Shown: one piece after another, positions 16,767-25,693 of the stretch | Position numbering within the stretch: the first letter of the stretch is position 1 | Layout: each line of letters begins with the position of its first letter | Source: Candidatus Bathyarchaeota archaeon | GTDB lineage: Archaea > Thermoproteota > Bathyarchaeia > Bathyarchaeales > Bathycorpusculaceae | Length of the DNA stretch: 64,000 bases | Direction of reading: 5' to 3' | Assembly (NCBI GenBank): GCA_026014735.1 | Contig: JAOZHT010000005.1 | Coordinates: 1-64,000, forward strand | Translations under genes and position numbers: made by a program | Notes under the pieces: model-generated | Told to the model about the DNA's origin: nothing | Database searches by the model: none | Seen by the model: the letters and a program-made list of their open reading frames with translations, nothing else

Positions 16767-19205
16767 TTGCTTGTCGCGGTAGCTGTAAACATAGCGTTGG
16801 CTCTTCTTCCCACCTACGACTCGATGAATATCCGCTGCTGGGTATCGGTTGGCAGCTCCATAAACGGTGCTGTACCCACGATGGCGCATAGCCCCTGGCC
16901 CGGCGGCTTCTTCTCGTTTATGTTCTTTGTTCCTCTCCACTTCGCCTACCTCTCCTCTGGGTTTAACCTCTACTTCTCGGTGGTGACACTCAAGGTGATT
17001 CTGTTCTTCTTCACCTTGCTCACTGCGCTTCTGCTCTACCGTATAGCACAGAAGATTAAGCCGGCCTACGCGGAGGCAGTGCTGCTTTTTACGCTGCTTA
17101 ACCCCGCGGTGCTCTACGTCAACTACTTCTGGGCGCAAGTCGACATTCTGCCCGTTTTCTTTTTTGTTTTAGGCTACACGTTGCTGCGTAACGTGGACTT
17201 CGGCGGCAACAACCAAAAGCGCTACTTCATCGCGCTATTACCCATTGTTATCAGCGCCTTCATCTACCGCTACACCCTTATCCTCATACCCACCTTGCTC
17301 TTCTTCGACGCCGCCTCGCTGCGCAGCAAACTCTCCGGTTTTGCCATAGCCGTCGGCATGGTCGCTGTTTTCTTCGGGTTCGAGTTCATGTTTTTCCGCG
17401 GGGGATTCTACGATTTTCTGGGTGCCTTGTCGGGTTCAGTTATCGATAATTCCGCGTGGGAGGGTTTCCAGTACTGGATGCAGCTGCCCCAGTTGCCTTA
17501 CCTTGCCTTGCTGGTTACGTTGGCGGTTGCTGCTCCCCTGCTTTTCAAGCATATGCGTCTGGACGAATCGGCGGTGCTGTTTTTTGTTCTGCTACTCTTC
17601 ATCTACACGGCGATGGTGCAGTTGCCCGATTATTACCTGTGGCTTTACCCGCTGGGCGTGTTGTTGGCGTTGACGGCTACTTCTAGGCGCCAGTTTAACA
17701 GGTGGCTGCTGCTCACAAACCTGCCTATCTTTGTGGGCTTATTCTTCATCAGCTTCATCATCGGAACCGGCGAGCAAGCCGGCATCTTCTACTTCACCTA
17801 TCCGATGCTGCAGCAAAACATTGTGTTCTTCTCAACCTGGGAAACCTACTCCGCTTGGCTCTGGGTCTTCAACGTGTTTTTGCTTGCCTCAGTGGCGGCT
17901 GCCGCAGCCTACTGCTTAGCCAAATCACCCCGCACAGGCGCCCCCCCATCTGATCCGCCGCGTCTATGGCGCTGGCCCAAGCGGCTTAATGCAAAAATGT
18001 CGGCGCTGCTTACCGCGGCGGTTCTGCTGCTGCTTGGTCTGGGTTTTGTCTTTGACGCCTCCTATGCTGAGCCGATTGTTGCCTCGGACAGCGCGGTTTT
18101 TCCCCTCGGCATCTTTCCCCCCTCAGACACGTATGATTCCTCGCCGATGTTTAGCACCTACTATCTTGCTTGGGCAGGCAAAGTGGGCTTCAACGACTGG
18201 TCCCGTCCCATTGCCTTTAACCATAGCTTAAGCCAGCAGAACCTGAATTTAGATTTGAGTTTTGATTTGCAGACCAACTACTACGGCAGTTATCCGCTGC
18301 TAAAAGCTGATAATTTGACGGTGGGGGTGTCGGTTGCGCCGCGGCTCCAACTCTCCGATTTGACGGCGGCTACCGTAGTCTCCAGCAGCAGCGCCCCCTC
18401 CAGCCATGAACTTTCATTGCTTGATTCGCCGGTTCCCATCTACCCCGTCGGCGCCGGCACATACATCAATTACAACCTCAACGGCTCCTCAACTGGGGAA
18501 ACCTACGTTTTAGCCTTCAAACTCCAAAACGCCAGCTCCACCGAGCGCATCATGCTCTATTTTAGAAACCCTCAGTGCCTACTGCAGCTTAGCCTCAGCG
18601 GCAGCCACGCCACCCTATCCAGCTACGACTTCGCCGCCCAAAGCGTCACCTCAGCCTCCACCACCTACAGTCGCCTCGAAGGCTACAACCTGCTCAAATT
18701 CACCCCCGCCTTCAACGGCTTATACTGCTGGATAAACAATCAGTCGCTTAGCCTGCCCGGCGGCTTTTTCCGCTCCGAAACCACAAGCTTGACGGTGACA
18801 TCAGCTGAGGGTCAGGAAGATTTTTGGCTGGGCGGCAACGTCACACAGCTCTACAGTGGCCCCTCTAAGCCAGATGAGTCCTCTCGGGTTTTCTTTGTTG
18901 AGGACGACTCGGGCAGCGGGTTCTCGGCCGCTCTGGGCAGCGGCAGCATAAACTTCTCCTTCATCGGGACCGCCCAAAACTGCACGGTAACTTACCAGAA
19001 ACACACCTACACCTCGGCGGGGGCGGATTGGGTGGCTTTCGGCAAATTATCCTCGGGAGTCTATGGCTTCTCGCTGCAGCTTAACCAGCTTGCGCTGTCT
19101 GCACGTGGGGAAGGCTACTATCTGCTGCCCGTTTACTTCGCTGCCCTGGTGCCCTTTGCGGTTGCGCTGCTATCTTTGCCGTTGATACGCAAAAAACCTG
19201 TTTGA
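16767..19205 (+). CDS. large GT-C-like membrane protein with extracytoplasmic C-terminal domain
   Basis: About 812 residues. The first ~400 contain ten or more membrane spans with an early LLPTYDSMNIRCW loop carrying an Asp, and a central YYLWLYPLG, as in polyprenyl-dependent mannosyltransferases. A span near residue 420 is followed by a ~340-residue beta-rich domain with many N-glycosylation sequons and a final span before the basic RKKPV. TTG 16767 is a safe start, but an in-frame ATA at 16743, nine bases after GGAG, would add IKQRFLVL and the positive charge expected before the first span. It is probably a lipid-linked-sugar glycosyltransferase. Confidence 0.75.
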   Translation: MLVAVAVNIALALLPTYDSMNIRCWVSVGSSINGAVPTMAHSPWPGGFFSFMFFVPLHFAYLSSGFNLYFSVVTLKVILFFFTLLTALLLYRIAQKIKPAYAEAVLLFTLLNPAVLYVNYFWAQVDILPVFFFVLGYTLLRNVDFGGNNQKRYFIALLPIVISAFIYRYTLILIPTLLFFDAASLRSKLSGFAIAVGMVAVFFGFEFMFFRGGFYDFLGALSGSVIDNSAWEGFQYWMQLPQLPYLALLVTLAVAAPLLFKHMRLDESAVLFFVLLLFIYTAMVQLPDYYLWLYPLGVLLALTATSRRQFNRWLLLTNLPIFVGLFFISFIIGTGEQAGIFYFTYPMLQQNIVFFSTWETYSAWLWVFNVFLLASVAAAAAYCLAKSPRTGAPPSDPPRLWRWPKRLNAKMSALLTAAVLLLLGLGFVFDASYAEPIVASDSAVFPLGIFPPSDTYDSSPMFSTYYLAWAGKVGFNDWSRPIAFNHSLSQQNLNLDLSFDLQTNYYGSYPLLKADNLTVGVSVAPRLQLSDLTAATVVSSSSAPSSHELSLLDSPVPIYPVGAGTYINYNLNGSSTGETYVLAFKLQNASSTERIMLYFRNPQCLLQLSLSGSHATLSSYDFAAQSVTSASTTYSRLEGYNLLKFTPAFNGLYCWINNQSLSLPGGFFRSETTSLTVTSAEGQEDFWLGGNVTQLYSGPSKPDESSRVFFVEDDSGSGFSAALGSGSINFSFIGTAQNCTVTYQKHTYTSAGADWVAFGKLSSGVYGFSLQLNQLALSARGEGYYLLPVYFAALVPFAVALLSLPLIRKKPV

Positions 19206-19286
19206 CCATGGATTAGCCTATTGTCGCGGGTTGTTTCCAACAAGCGAAAATAAAGCCGTCTATGCCTAATCTATGTGGCGTTTGCG

Positions 19287-19571
19287 TTGAATAGAACCGA
19301 AGCGGTGAATCTTATCCGGGAAATCAATGATGAATGTCAGGACATCCGCGGCACATCCATCATGCTTATGGAGCCCACCAAGAAGAATCCGCTGTCAAAG
19401 GGCTACCAAGTGCATCTGGTAATGAAGGCTACGCCCCAGCGCCTAAAGTGCCTGCAGATCGTTGCGGAGCAGTACGGCTGCAAAGTCCACGTCAGCGAAG
19501 ACAAATGGACGGTAATCGTTTACCGCCCCATGAAGACGCCTCAGGCGATAAATGCCGCCAGCCCCGCATAG
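19287..19571 (+). CDS. small conserved protein, paralogue of the one at 44438-44692
   Basis: 94 residues, no known domain. It aligns over its length with the 84-residue protein encoded at 44438-44692: NRTEAVNLIREI against DRTQAINLCREI, SKGYQVHL against SLGYTINL, and WTVIVYRPMK against YLIIYTPRAIK. The alignment supports TTG 19287 as start rather than GTG 19275. The alpha-beta layout with a final IVYRP strand suggests a small cytoplasmic fold. Function unknown. Confidence 0.7.
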   Translation: MNRTEAVNLIREINDECQDIRGTSIMLMEPTKKNPLSKGYQVHLVMKATPQRLKCLQIVAEQYGCKVHVSEDKWTVIVYRPMKTPQAINAASPA

Positions 19572-19736
19572 CCGCCGAAAACAGCGCATAGCCCCAGGGG
19601 TTTGGAGTCTAGATGTTTCTCTGTTTTTGCTGCCTTGAACAATTCGCCTCCGCCGAGGGATTAATGGTTCATTTAGAGCTTCTGCATCCTGCCTTCATGG
19701 CTTGCCTTGTCAACATGCAAATCGGCGGCGCCGCAG

Positions 19737-22111
19737 TTAGCCACCGCCACCTAAACTAGCCTGCTTTGGCAGTTTGCATCTGACTATGTGGTTTGCTGTG
19801 TGGAGGGCTTGGTGGAGGAGGCTGGCGATGGCGAAGGCGAAGGCGGGCATGGCGGGTAGAATATACCAGTAAAGTTTAGTCTGCGCGGCAGTGAAGAAGC
19901 CTAGCACAGCAAGTATCCACCATGCAACCAGCATATCCGGTTTTGAACGCTTAGTTGCCGCCCTAAATAGGCATAGAGCCGTGGCGGGGACCAGCAGCGT
20001 CATCCAGAGCAAGCTTTCGTTTTGGGCTAAGTAGTTAAAGTAGAACAGCAGGTTCCCCGTGTGTCCCTCCACCGTCGAAATCGTCCGCTGCAAAATGGCG
20101 TAGCCGAAGTAGCAGTCCCAGAAATCCTTGAAGTTCAAACCCATGTAGATAACGTAGGGCAAGAAGATTGCGAGGGCAACGGCGGCGAAAAGCAGAAAAC
20201 GCCGTGTAATAAGGAATCGGAGGCTGCGTTTAGAGACGACGAGGTAGGGAACCAATATTAGGGGTATAAGCAGAGCTTCCAGCTGCTTTGTCATCAGCGC
20301 TAACCCAAAAAACAGCCCTGCAAACACTGCATATCGGGTGCCGCTTGGGTTTTCAGTGCTAAGCAGCATACAGTACATGCTTGCCAGCATGAAGAACAGC
20401 AGGTAAATATCCGTCATGGCATGCGACGCAAACGCTCCAAACGTCGCAAACGAGCCCAAAACCAGAACGGACAGCAATCCCACGTGGGCGCCTAACAGTT
20501 TTTTACCGATAAAGTACACCGCAACCAGCGATAAAGCGCCAAAAACGGGGCTCCAAAACCGCGCCGCAAAGCATGTGGGTCCCAGTGCCTGATAGGACAG
20601 CGAGGTAAACCACATCATCAGAGGCGGCTTGCCTGCCCAGATGGCTTGTTCACCGTATGCCCACGGGTAAAGGTAGTCACCGCGTTTTAGCATGCTGTAG
20701 GCAATTTGGGCGTAGGCTTTTTCGTCGGCGTTCCAAAGCTGACCCGCCCCCAAATTCAGGTACCACAAGATCATGAAGGCTACAATCAGCAGAGCGCAAA
20801 AGATGCCCGTTTGGGATAGAAGCCAGTTTAGGTTAAGGGGCTGTTTCGCCGGGAGCTGATTTGGCCCTCGCTTTTTCCGTGCTGCTTGAAGGTGACGTGC
20901 GACAATGATAACTGAAGCTGCGAAGATGAGGATGGCAAGTGCGTCAAAGACGATTGTGCCTAGCGGCGCAGATTCGGTGGCGGCGGCAGGCGGTGGCTCG
21001 GTGGCGTTTAGGCTCAAGGCGTAGAGGTGGTAGTCAGAGGAGCCCACATAGAGCATGTCGTCTGCGATGGCCGGTGAAGATTCGATTATGCACCCGGTTG
21101 TATAGCGCCAATTCTCTGCGCCCGTGGCGGCGTCGAGGCAGTAGAGGCTGTAGTCTTGCGAACCCACATACACGTTCCCGTTTGCCACTGCAGGCGAAGA
21201 CCACACCCAATAGCCTGTGGTGAACTGCCATAGCTTTTCGCCGCTGGAAGCGTTAAAACAGTAGACGTTGCAGTCCTGCGAGCCCACATAAACCCGTCCA
21301 TACGCCACCGCAGGTGAAGAGCCGACGGTGTCCTGCGTCTGATAAACCCAGATTCCCTCGCCACTCGAAGCGTTGATACAGTGCACTAAACCGTTGTATG
21401 AGCCGATGTAGAGTAAACCGCCGCTTATACAGGGCGAGCTGAGCTCCGTTATAGCTGGGTGACGCCAGATTTCCGTTCCGCTGGTGCCGTTTAGGGCGTA
21501 GATGAATTCGCTTGTGCTGGCAAAGTAAACCACGCCGTTGTGTACTGCCGGCGAAGATTCCACGGCATGCTCGGTGGGGAAAGTCCAGAGTTGGGCGCCG
21601 TCGGAGGCGTTAAAGCAGAGCAGGTCATGGTTGCGGCTGCCCACAAAGACGCGGTCATCATCAACTGCGGGGCTGGAGCGCACTAGCCCGCCGACCCAAG
21701 AGATCCATTGCGGATAGCCCGAGGTGAAGTTTAGGCAGTAGAGCCAGCCATCGTCGCTGCCCACAAACACGCAGCCATAGGCGACTGCGGGGGAAGAATC
21801 CACTTCGCCGCATGTCTTAAAACTCCATTTTTCTTCGCCGCTGCTACTGTTGAGGCAGTAGACGGCGCCGTTTTTGCTTCCGAACACCACCCAGCCGTCC
21901 GTAACCGCCGGAGAGGACATAACCGATGCATAGGTTGGCGCTGCCCAACAAAGCCGCATCGAGTCGCCTCCGTTTTCCTCCGATACAACTCCGCTATGGG
22001 CGGCGTCATGGCGGAACATCTCCAGCTATCCGCCGTAGCGGGGGCAGCTGCACATGATTGGACCAAGATACCGACTGTAAACGCCATCAGCAGCCACTTA
22101 AATGCACGCAT
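19737..22111 (-). CDS. PQQ-type beta-propeller fused to GT39/ArnT-like glycosyltransferase (frameshifted after the signal peptide)
   Basis: About 790 residues if joined. A signal peptide MRAFKWLLMAFTVGILVQSC is read from ATG 22111 to ADSW. One base is then missing, and the rest continues in another frame from MFRHDAAHSG at 22019. About eight propeller repeats of type SSPAVAYGRVYVGSQD...YCFNASSG follow, then a span, then a GT-C domain with ADEKAYAQIAYSMLKRGDY (catalytic Asp) and KPPLMMW as in ArnT/PMT enzymes. It is a tandem paralogue of the next gene upstream, which is intact at this junction. The frameshift is a real mutation or a sequencing error. Confidence 0.8.
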
Positions 22112-22131
22112 GAGGCTCCATTGAGCGGCGT

Positions 22132-22148
22132 CTGATATTAAATTTGGC
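22132..22148 (-). promoter_or_regulatory. promoter of the downstream propeller-glycosyltransferase gene
   Basis: Minus strand GCCAAATTTAATATCAG: BRE-like CAAA and TATA-like TTTAATAT centred ~29 bases before ATG 22111. The same block precedes the paralogue at 24527, so the promoter was duplicated with the gene. Confidence 0.5.
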
Positions 22149-22157
22149 GCCTATAGC

Positions 22158-24527
22158 CTAACGCATCGGTAACCTGCGTCCCCGATACCAGCCCACGGTT
22201 TTCTTTAGCAGAGTCCAAACGGCGTTTCCTGTTTGGGCTAAGAGGCTGCCTAATGCAAGGGCAAACGCTGGCATGGCGGGTAATATGTACCAGTACAGTT
22301 TGGTTTGAGCTAACGTGAAAATCCCCAGCACAACCACAATCCATACAATAATCAACAGGTCCGACTTGGAGCGTCTGAGTGCCTTGTAAACACACAGCGC
22401 CGCCGCGGGGACAAGCAGAAGCATCCAGAGCTGAGTCTCCTTTGAGGACAGATAGTTAAAGTAAAACAGCCAATCCCCCACATGTCCCTCGATGGGTGTA
22501 ACAGAGCGGGTATAGACGCAGTAGCCAAAATAGTAGCTCCAGAACTCCCTAAACGAGAAGCCCATATATGCCAGGTAGGGACCGAAAACCGCCAGCGCCG
22601 ACGCCGAGAAAACCGCAAGCTCCTTAGTCAAGATGGCCCTGACGCTTTTGCCTTTAATGACAAAGTAGGCTATGACTAGGATTGGGATAAGCAGGGCTTC
22701 CACCTGCTTAGTTAGAAACGCCAGCCCAAAGAAGAGTCCGCCCAGCACGGCGTAGCGGCTGCTGCTTTGCTGCTTTTGCTGCGCCTCTATCATGAAGTAG
22801 AGGCTTGAGAGCATAAAGAACAGCAGGGGAACATCAGTCATGGCGTGACTTGAAAAAGCCCAAAACGTCGCCATCGTCCCCAGAACCAGAACCGACAGCA
22901 ACCCCGCGTTGGCGCCGTAGAGTTTTTTGCCTAAAAAGAACACTGCAGCCAACGATAAGCCGCCAAAAAGTGGCAGCCAGAACCTTGCGGCGAAAATGCT
23001 AAAGCCAAACATCTGGTAGCCCAGCGCCATCATCCACATCAGCAGAGGCGGCTTCCCCGTCCACAACCCGCTTTCCCCATACGTGTAGGGCACCAGGTAA
23101 TCGCCCCGCTTGACCATGCTGTAGGCGATCTGGGAATAGGTTTTCTCGTCCGCTGACCAGAGGGGGCCCAGGTTGAGGTTTTGGTAGAATAAAATGATGA
23201 AGGCTAAGATGAGCAGGCCGCAGAGCAGTTGTTGGTTGGTTAAGAGGCGCTTGAGGCTTCTCTGTGTTTTGGGCGTTTGGGTTCTCTGGTTCTGCCGGAA
23301 TGCTTGGATATAGCGTGCACCCGTAACAGCGATTATGGCGGCAACCAAGCAGGCTAAGGCGTCAAAAACGATTGTTCCCCATGGCAGGTTCTGGGCGGTT
23401 TGGGGCAGCGAATATGCGGTTTCATTTAGGCTGAAGGCGTAGAGGTTGCGGTCATGGGAGCCCACGTAGAGCATGTTGTCTGCCACGGCGGGGGATGACT
23501 CCACGATGCCTCCGGTCTGGTAACTCCACACTTCTTCGCCCGAGGCGGCGTCGAGGCACCAGATGCGGTAGTCCTGCGAGCCCACATATACTCTGCCGTC
23601 AGCCACGGCGGGGGAGGACCAAACCCAAAACCCCGTCTTAAACCGCCAAATTATCTCACCTGAAGAAGCGTTGAAGCAGTAGACGTTGCAGTCGTCTGAA
23701 CCCACATAAACCCGCCCGTCCGCAGCCGCCGGCGAGGAACCAACCGTGTCCCCCGTCAGCGTCCTCCAGTTTTCCTCTCCCGTAGAGGCGTTTAGGCAGT
23801 AGAGGTAGCCGTTGAATCCGCCGATGTAGAGGCAGCCGCCGCTTATGCAGGGGGAACTGTCGCCCGCTGAGGCTTTGTTGCGCCAGATTTCTTCGCCGCT
23901 GCTGCAGTTGAGGGCATAGACAAATCCGTCGTGGCTGGCAACATAGACTGTTCCGTTATCGATGGCGGGTGAGGCGTTGATGCGAGCGCGCGTCGGAAAG
24001 CTCCAGAGCAACGCCCCGTCGGCGGCGTTGTAGCAGAAAAAATCGTAATCCATCGAGCCCACATAGACTCGTCCATCGGCGACTGCGGGGCTTGAATGGA
24101 CATATCCTCCGACCTTGGAAATCCATACCGGGTAGCCAGAGCTGAAGTTTAAGCAGTAAAGCCAGCCGTCCTCGCAGCCGACAAAAACGCAGCCGTAGGC
24201 GATGGCGGGCGAAGAATCCACTTCCCAACCCATCCTAAAACTCCAAATCATCCTGCTGCTGGATGCGTTAAAGCAGTAGGTAACGTTATCTCTGCAGCCC
24301 ACCACCACGCAGCCTTCGGAAACCGCGGGGGAAGACAACACCGACGCCGACATGTTCGCCGCCCACCGTAGCCCCGCTGCGTTGCCCACCGTGCCCTCCG
24401 CATCTCCGCTGCGGTTTAGGTCATGGCGAAACATCAGCCAATCCTCAGCTGATGCGGCGGCAACTGTGGAGGATAGGACTAGAATTCCGATTAGAAGAAG
24501 CAGAAGCATGCATTTTTGCGCAGGCAT
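22158..24527 (-). CDS. PQQ-type beta-propeller fused to GT39/ArnT-like glycosyltransferase
   Basis: 789 residues. Signal peptide (MPAQKCMLLLLLIGILVLSS), then EDWLMFRHDLNRSG and about eight ~40-residue propeller blades with the motif SSPAVADGRVYVGS and YCLNASTGEE.W. Residues ~355-410 form a span and cytoplasmic linker. The rest is a GT-C domain with about nine spans: LWSADEKTYSQIAYSMVKRG, TGKPPLLMW, AMTDVPLLFF and YWYILPAMPAFAL, as in ArnT and protein O-mannosyltransferases. The propeller should lie outside the cell and may bind the acceptor. It was tandemly duplicated to give the frameshifted gene downstream. Pentapyrroloquinone binding is not implied. Confidence 0.88.
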   Translation of the reverse strand: MPAQKCMLLLLLIGILVLSSTVAAASAEDWLMFRHDLNRSGDAEGTVGNAAGLRWAANMSASVLSSPAVSEGCVVVGCRDNVTYCFNASSSRMIWSFRMGWEVDSSPAIAYGCVFVGCEDGWLYCLNFSSGYPVWISKVGGYVHSSPAVADGRVYVGSMDYDFFCYNAADGALLWSFPTRARINASPAIDNGTVYVASHDGFVYALNCSSGEEIWRNKASAGDSSPCISGGCLYIGGFNGYLYCLNASTGEENWRTLTGDTVGSSPAAADGRVYVGSDDCNVYCFNASSGEIIWRFKTGFWVWSSPAVADGRVYVGSQDYRIWCLDAASGEEVWSYQTGGIVESSPAVADNMLYVGSHDRNLYAFSLNETAYSLPQTAQNLPWGTIVFDALACLVAAIIAVTGARYIQAFRQNQRTQTPKTQRSLKRLLTNQQLLCGLLILAFIILFYQNLNLGPLWSADEKTYSQIAYSMVKRGDYLVPYTYGESGLWTGKPPLLMWMMALGYQMFGFSIFAARFWLPLFGGLSLAAVFFLGKKLYGANAGLLSVLVLGTMATFWAFSSHAMTDVPLLFFMLSSLYFMIEAQQKQQSSSRYAVLGGLFFGLAFLTKQVEALLIPILVIAYFVIKGKSVRAILTKELAVFSASALAVFGPYLAYMGFSFREFWSYYFGYCVYTRSVTPIEGHVGDWLFYFNYLSSKETQLWMLLLVPAAALCVYKALRRSKSDLLIIVWIVVVLGIFTLAQTKLYWYILPAMPAFALALGSLLAQTGNAVWTLLKKTVGWYRGRRLPMR

Positions 24528-24547
24528 AGTTCTCCATTGTTTAGGGT

Positions 24548-24562
24548 AGATATTAAATTTGG
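24548..24562 (-). promoter_or_regulatory. promoter of the upstream propeller-glycosyltransferase gene
   Basis: Minus strand CCAAATTTAATATCT with the TATA core ~27 bases before ATG 24527, predicting a leaderless or nearly leaderless mRNA. It is nearly identical to the block before 22111. Confidence 0.5.
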
Positions 24563-24589
24563 CATCGCTGGTTTAGGCGGGGCTTTTTT

Positions 24590-24604
24590 GGGAAATTATA
24601 TATC
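24590..24604 (+). promoter_or_regulatory. promoter of the secreted protein gene at 24627
   Basis: GGGAAATTATATATC, a BRE/TATA arrangement centred ~28 bases before ATG 24627. It stands back to back with the minus-strand promoter at 24548. Confidence 0.5.
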
Positions 24605-24626
24605 TGCCTGCGATAGAGAGGTTGTT

Positions 24627-25397
24627 ATGCGCGGCTTAGTCGTGTTGCTGCTTGCCGTTTGCTTGGCGCTACCAAGTTTTGCCATGGCTGGATCAGCAAC
24701 CGCTATTCCACGGCCGTCCGTTCCAGAATTCACCATAAAACAAGTAGATAATTCGTATGATGTACCCACGACTTACTCAATAGACCCTTACACAGGAGTT
24801 ACTGTAACTCATCCTGGTCACCATGTTACAAACAGAACCGTTGAATTGGTGATAAAGAATCAACCCTTTGTCTCTACAAATAGCGACGGCTGGAATACTT
24901 CTTTCTTCTATAATGTTCGTATGAAGGGGCATTATGGTGATGACTGGGTAACCCTTTACAATCCGACAGTTACTCCCTATTACGCTCAAGAAAACTCTGA
25001 ATATACAGTGATATCTTTTGGGGAGTTTTCTTCGAACTCTAAAATTGATTTTCAAGTCCAAGCGCTTGTAGGTTATGTCCACAGGATATCGAACGGCAGC
25101 GCAACAAACATACTCGACAAGTTTCCGTGGGTTTTTGATGGTGAAACAAGCGGCTGGAGTGCCACCCACACCTTAACAATAATTGAGGCATCGTCTACGC
25201 CCGCTCCTTCGTCTGCAACTCTGAATCCATCTGATTCGCCGCTATCTCCTACGCAGACGCCTCTGGAGCCTAACGTTGGCACGTCGGTGTTGTCTGGTCT
25301 GGATTGGGTAGGTATGGCTATCCTTGTGCTGCTTTGTGTGGTTGTGGTGTTGTTGGTGTTGTTGGTTGTGTTTTTGGGGAAGCGCCGCGTGGGCTAG
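24627..25397 (+). CDS. secreted, C-terminally membrane-anchored protein of unknown function
   Basis: 256 residues from ATG 24627 with GAGAGG upstream. Signal peptide MRGLVVLLLAVCLALPSFAM, then a beta-rich domain beginning SVPEFTIKQVDNSYDVPTTY with several NxS/T sequons, a Ser/Thr/Pro-rich stalk (SSTPAPSSATLNPSDSPLS), one span (MAILVLLCVVVVLLVLLVVF) and a basic GKRR end. The open frame extends upstream to 24516, but the promoter position supports 24627. The domain resembles that of the broken gene at 31772-32571 (VPEFTLKTANHAYDEPGY), so both belong to one surface-protein family. Confidence 0.82.
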   Translation: MRGLVVLLLAVCLALPSFAMAGSATAIPRPSVPEFTIKQVDNSYDVPTTYSIDPYTGVTVTHPGHHVTNRTVELVIKNQPFVSTNSDGWNTSFFYNVRMKGHYGDDWVTLYNPTVTPYYAQENSEYTVISFGEFSSNSKIDFQVQALVGYVHRISNGSATNILDKFPWVFDGETSGWSATHTLTIIEASSTPAPSSATLNPSDSPLSPTQTPLEPNVGTSVLSGLDWVGMAILVLLCVVVVLLVLLVVFLGKRRVG

Positions 25398-25499
25398 GGC
25401 GGGTTGCTGCTGTGCCCCTATTGCCGGGGCTTTCTTGGGCAGCATGGAAGTGGGAGGGCTGTCTTGGGAATTTGTGCGTTTGTCTTGGCAGTGGAATAA

Positions 25500-25625
25500 A
25501 TTTTGGTTCTGCTTGTGGGGGCTCCACAACCAGCTTGCAATGCGCCAAAACGCCTGACGCAGAAACCCTTTGTTTTTCTCAGTCCGAGGGTAGTTGTTGT
25601 GTAAAGAGGGGTCCCCCACAACCAC
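25500..25625 (-). repeat. dispersed hairpin element, copy A
   Basis: The minus strand aligns with 53269-53400 over ~125 bases. Two blocks are nearly identical: CCCCTCTTTACACAACAAC (25593-25612 region) and GCTGGTTGTGGAGCCC (25517-25532). The second folds as TTGTGG-AGCCC-CCACAA, a 6-bp hairpin kept in the other copy with a loop one base longer. The length change breaks any shared reading frame beyond that point, favouring an RNA or DNA element over a protein. It lies between the secreted protein gene and larE. Confidence 0.6.
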
Positions 25626-25693
25626 AACTAAACAATAACAGTCACGCAGGATTATCTACCCGAAAACAAGGGGCGAAATAGAAACAGCCGCGG

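Noticed and set aside
17422-18231. Several overlapping open frames of 60-98 codons within the large GT-C-like gene
   Set aside because: They are out-of-frame shadows of a long membrane-protein gene with high GC third positions.
25242-25681. Open frames over the dispersed hairpin element that seem to share residues (PSLHNN, WLWSP) with a frame at 53263
   Set aside because: The shared residues arise from two blocks identical at the DNA level; an indel at the hairpin breaks the common frame, so I treat it as a DNA/RNA element.
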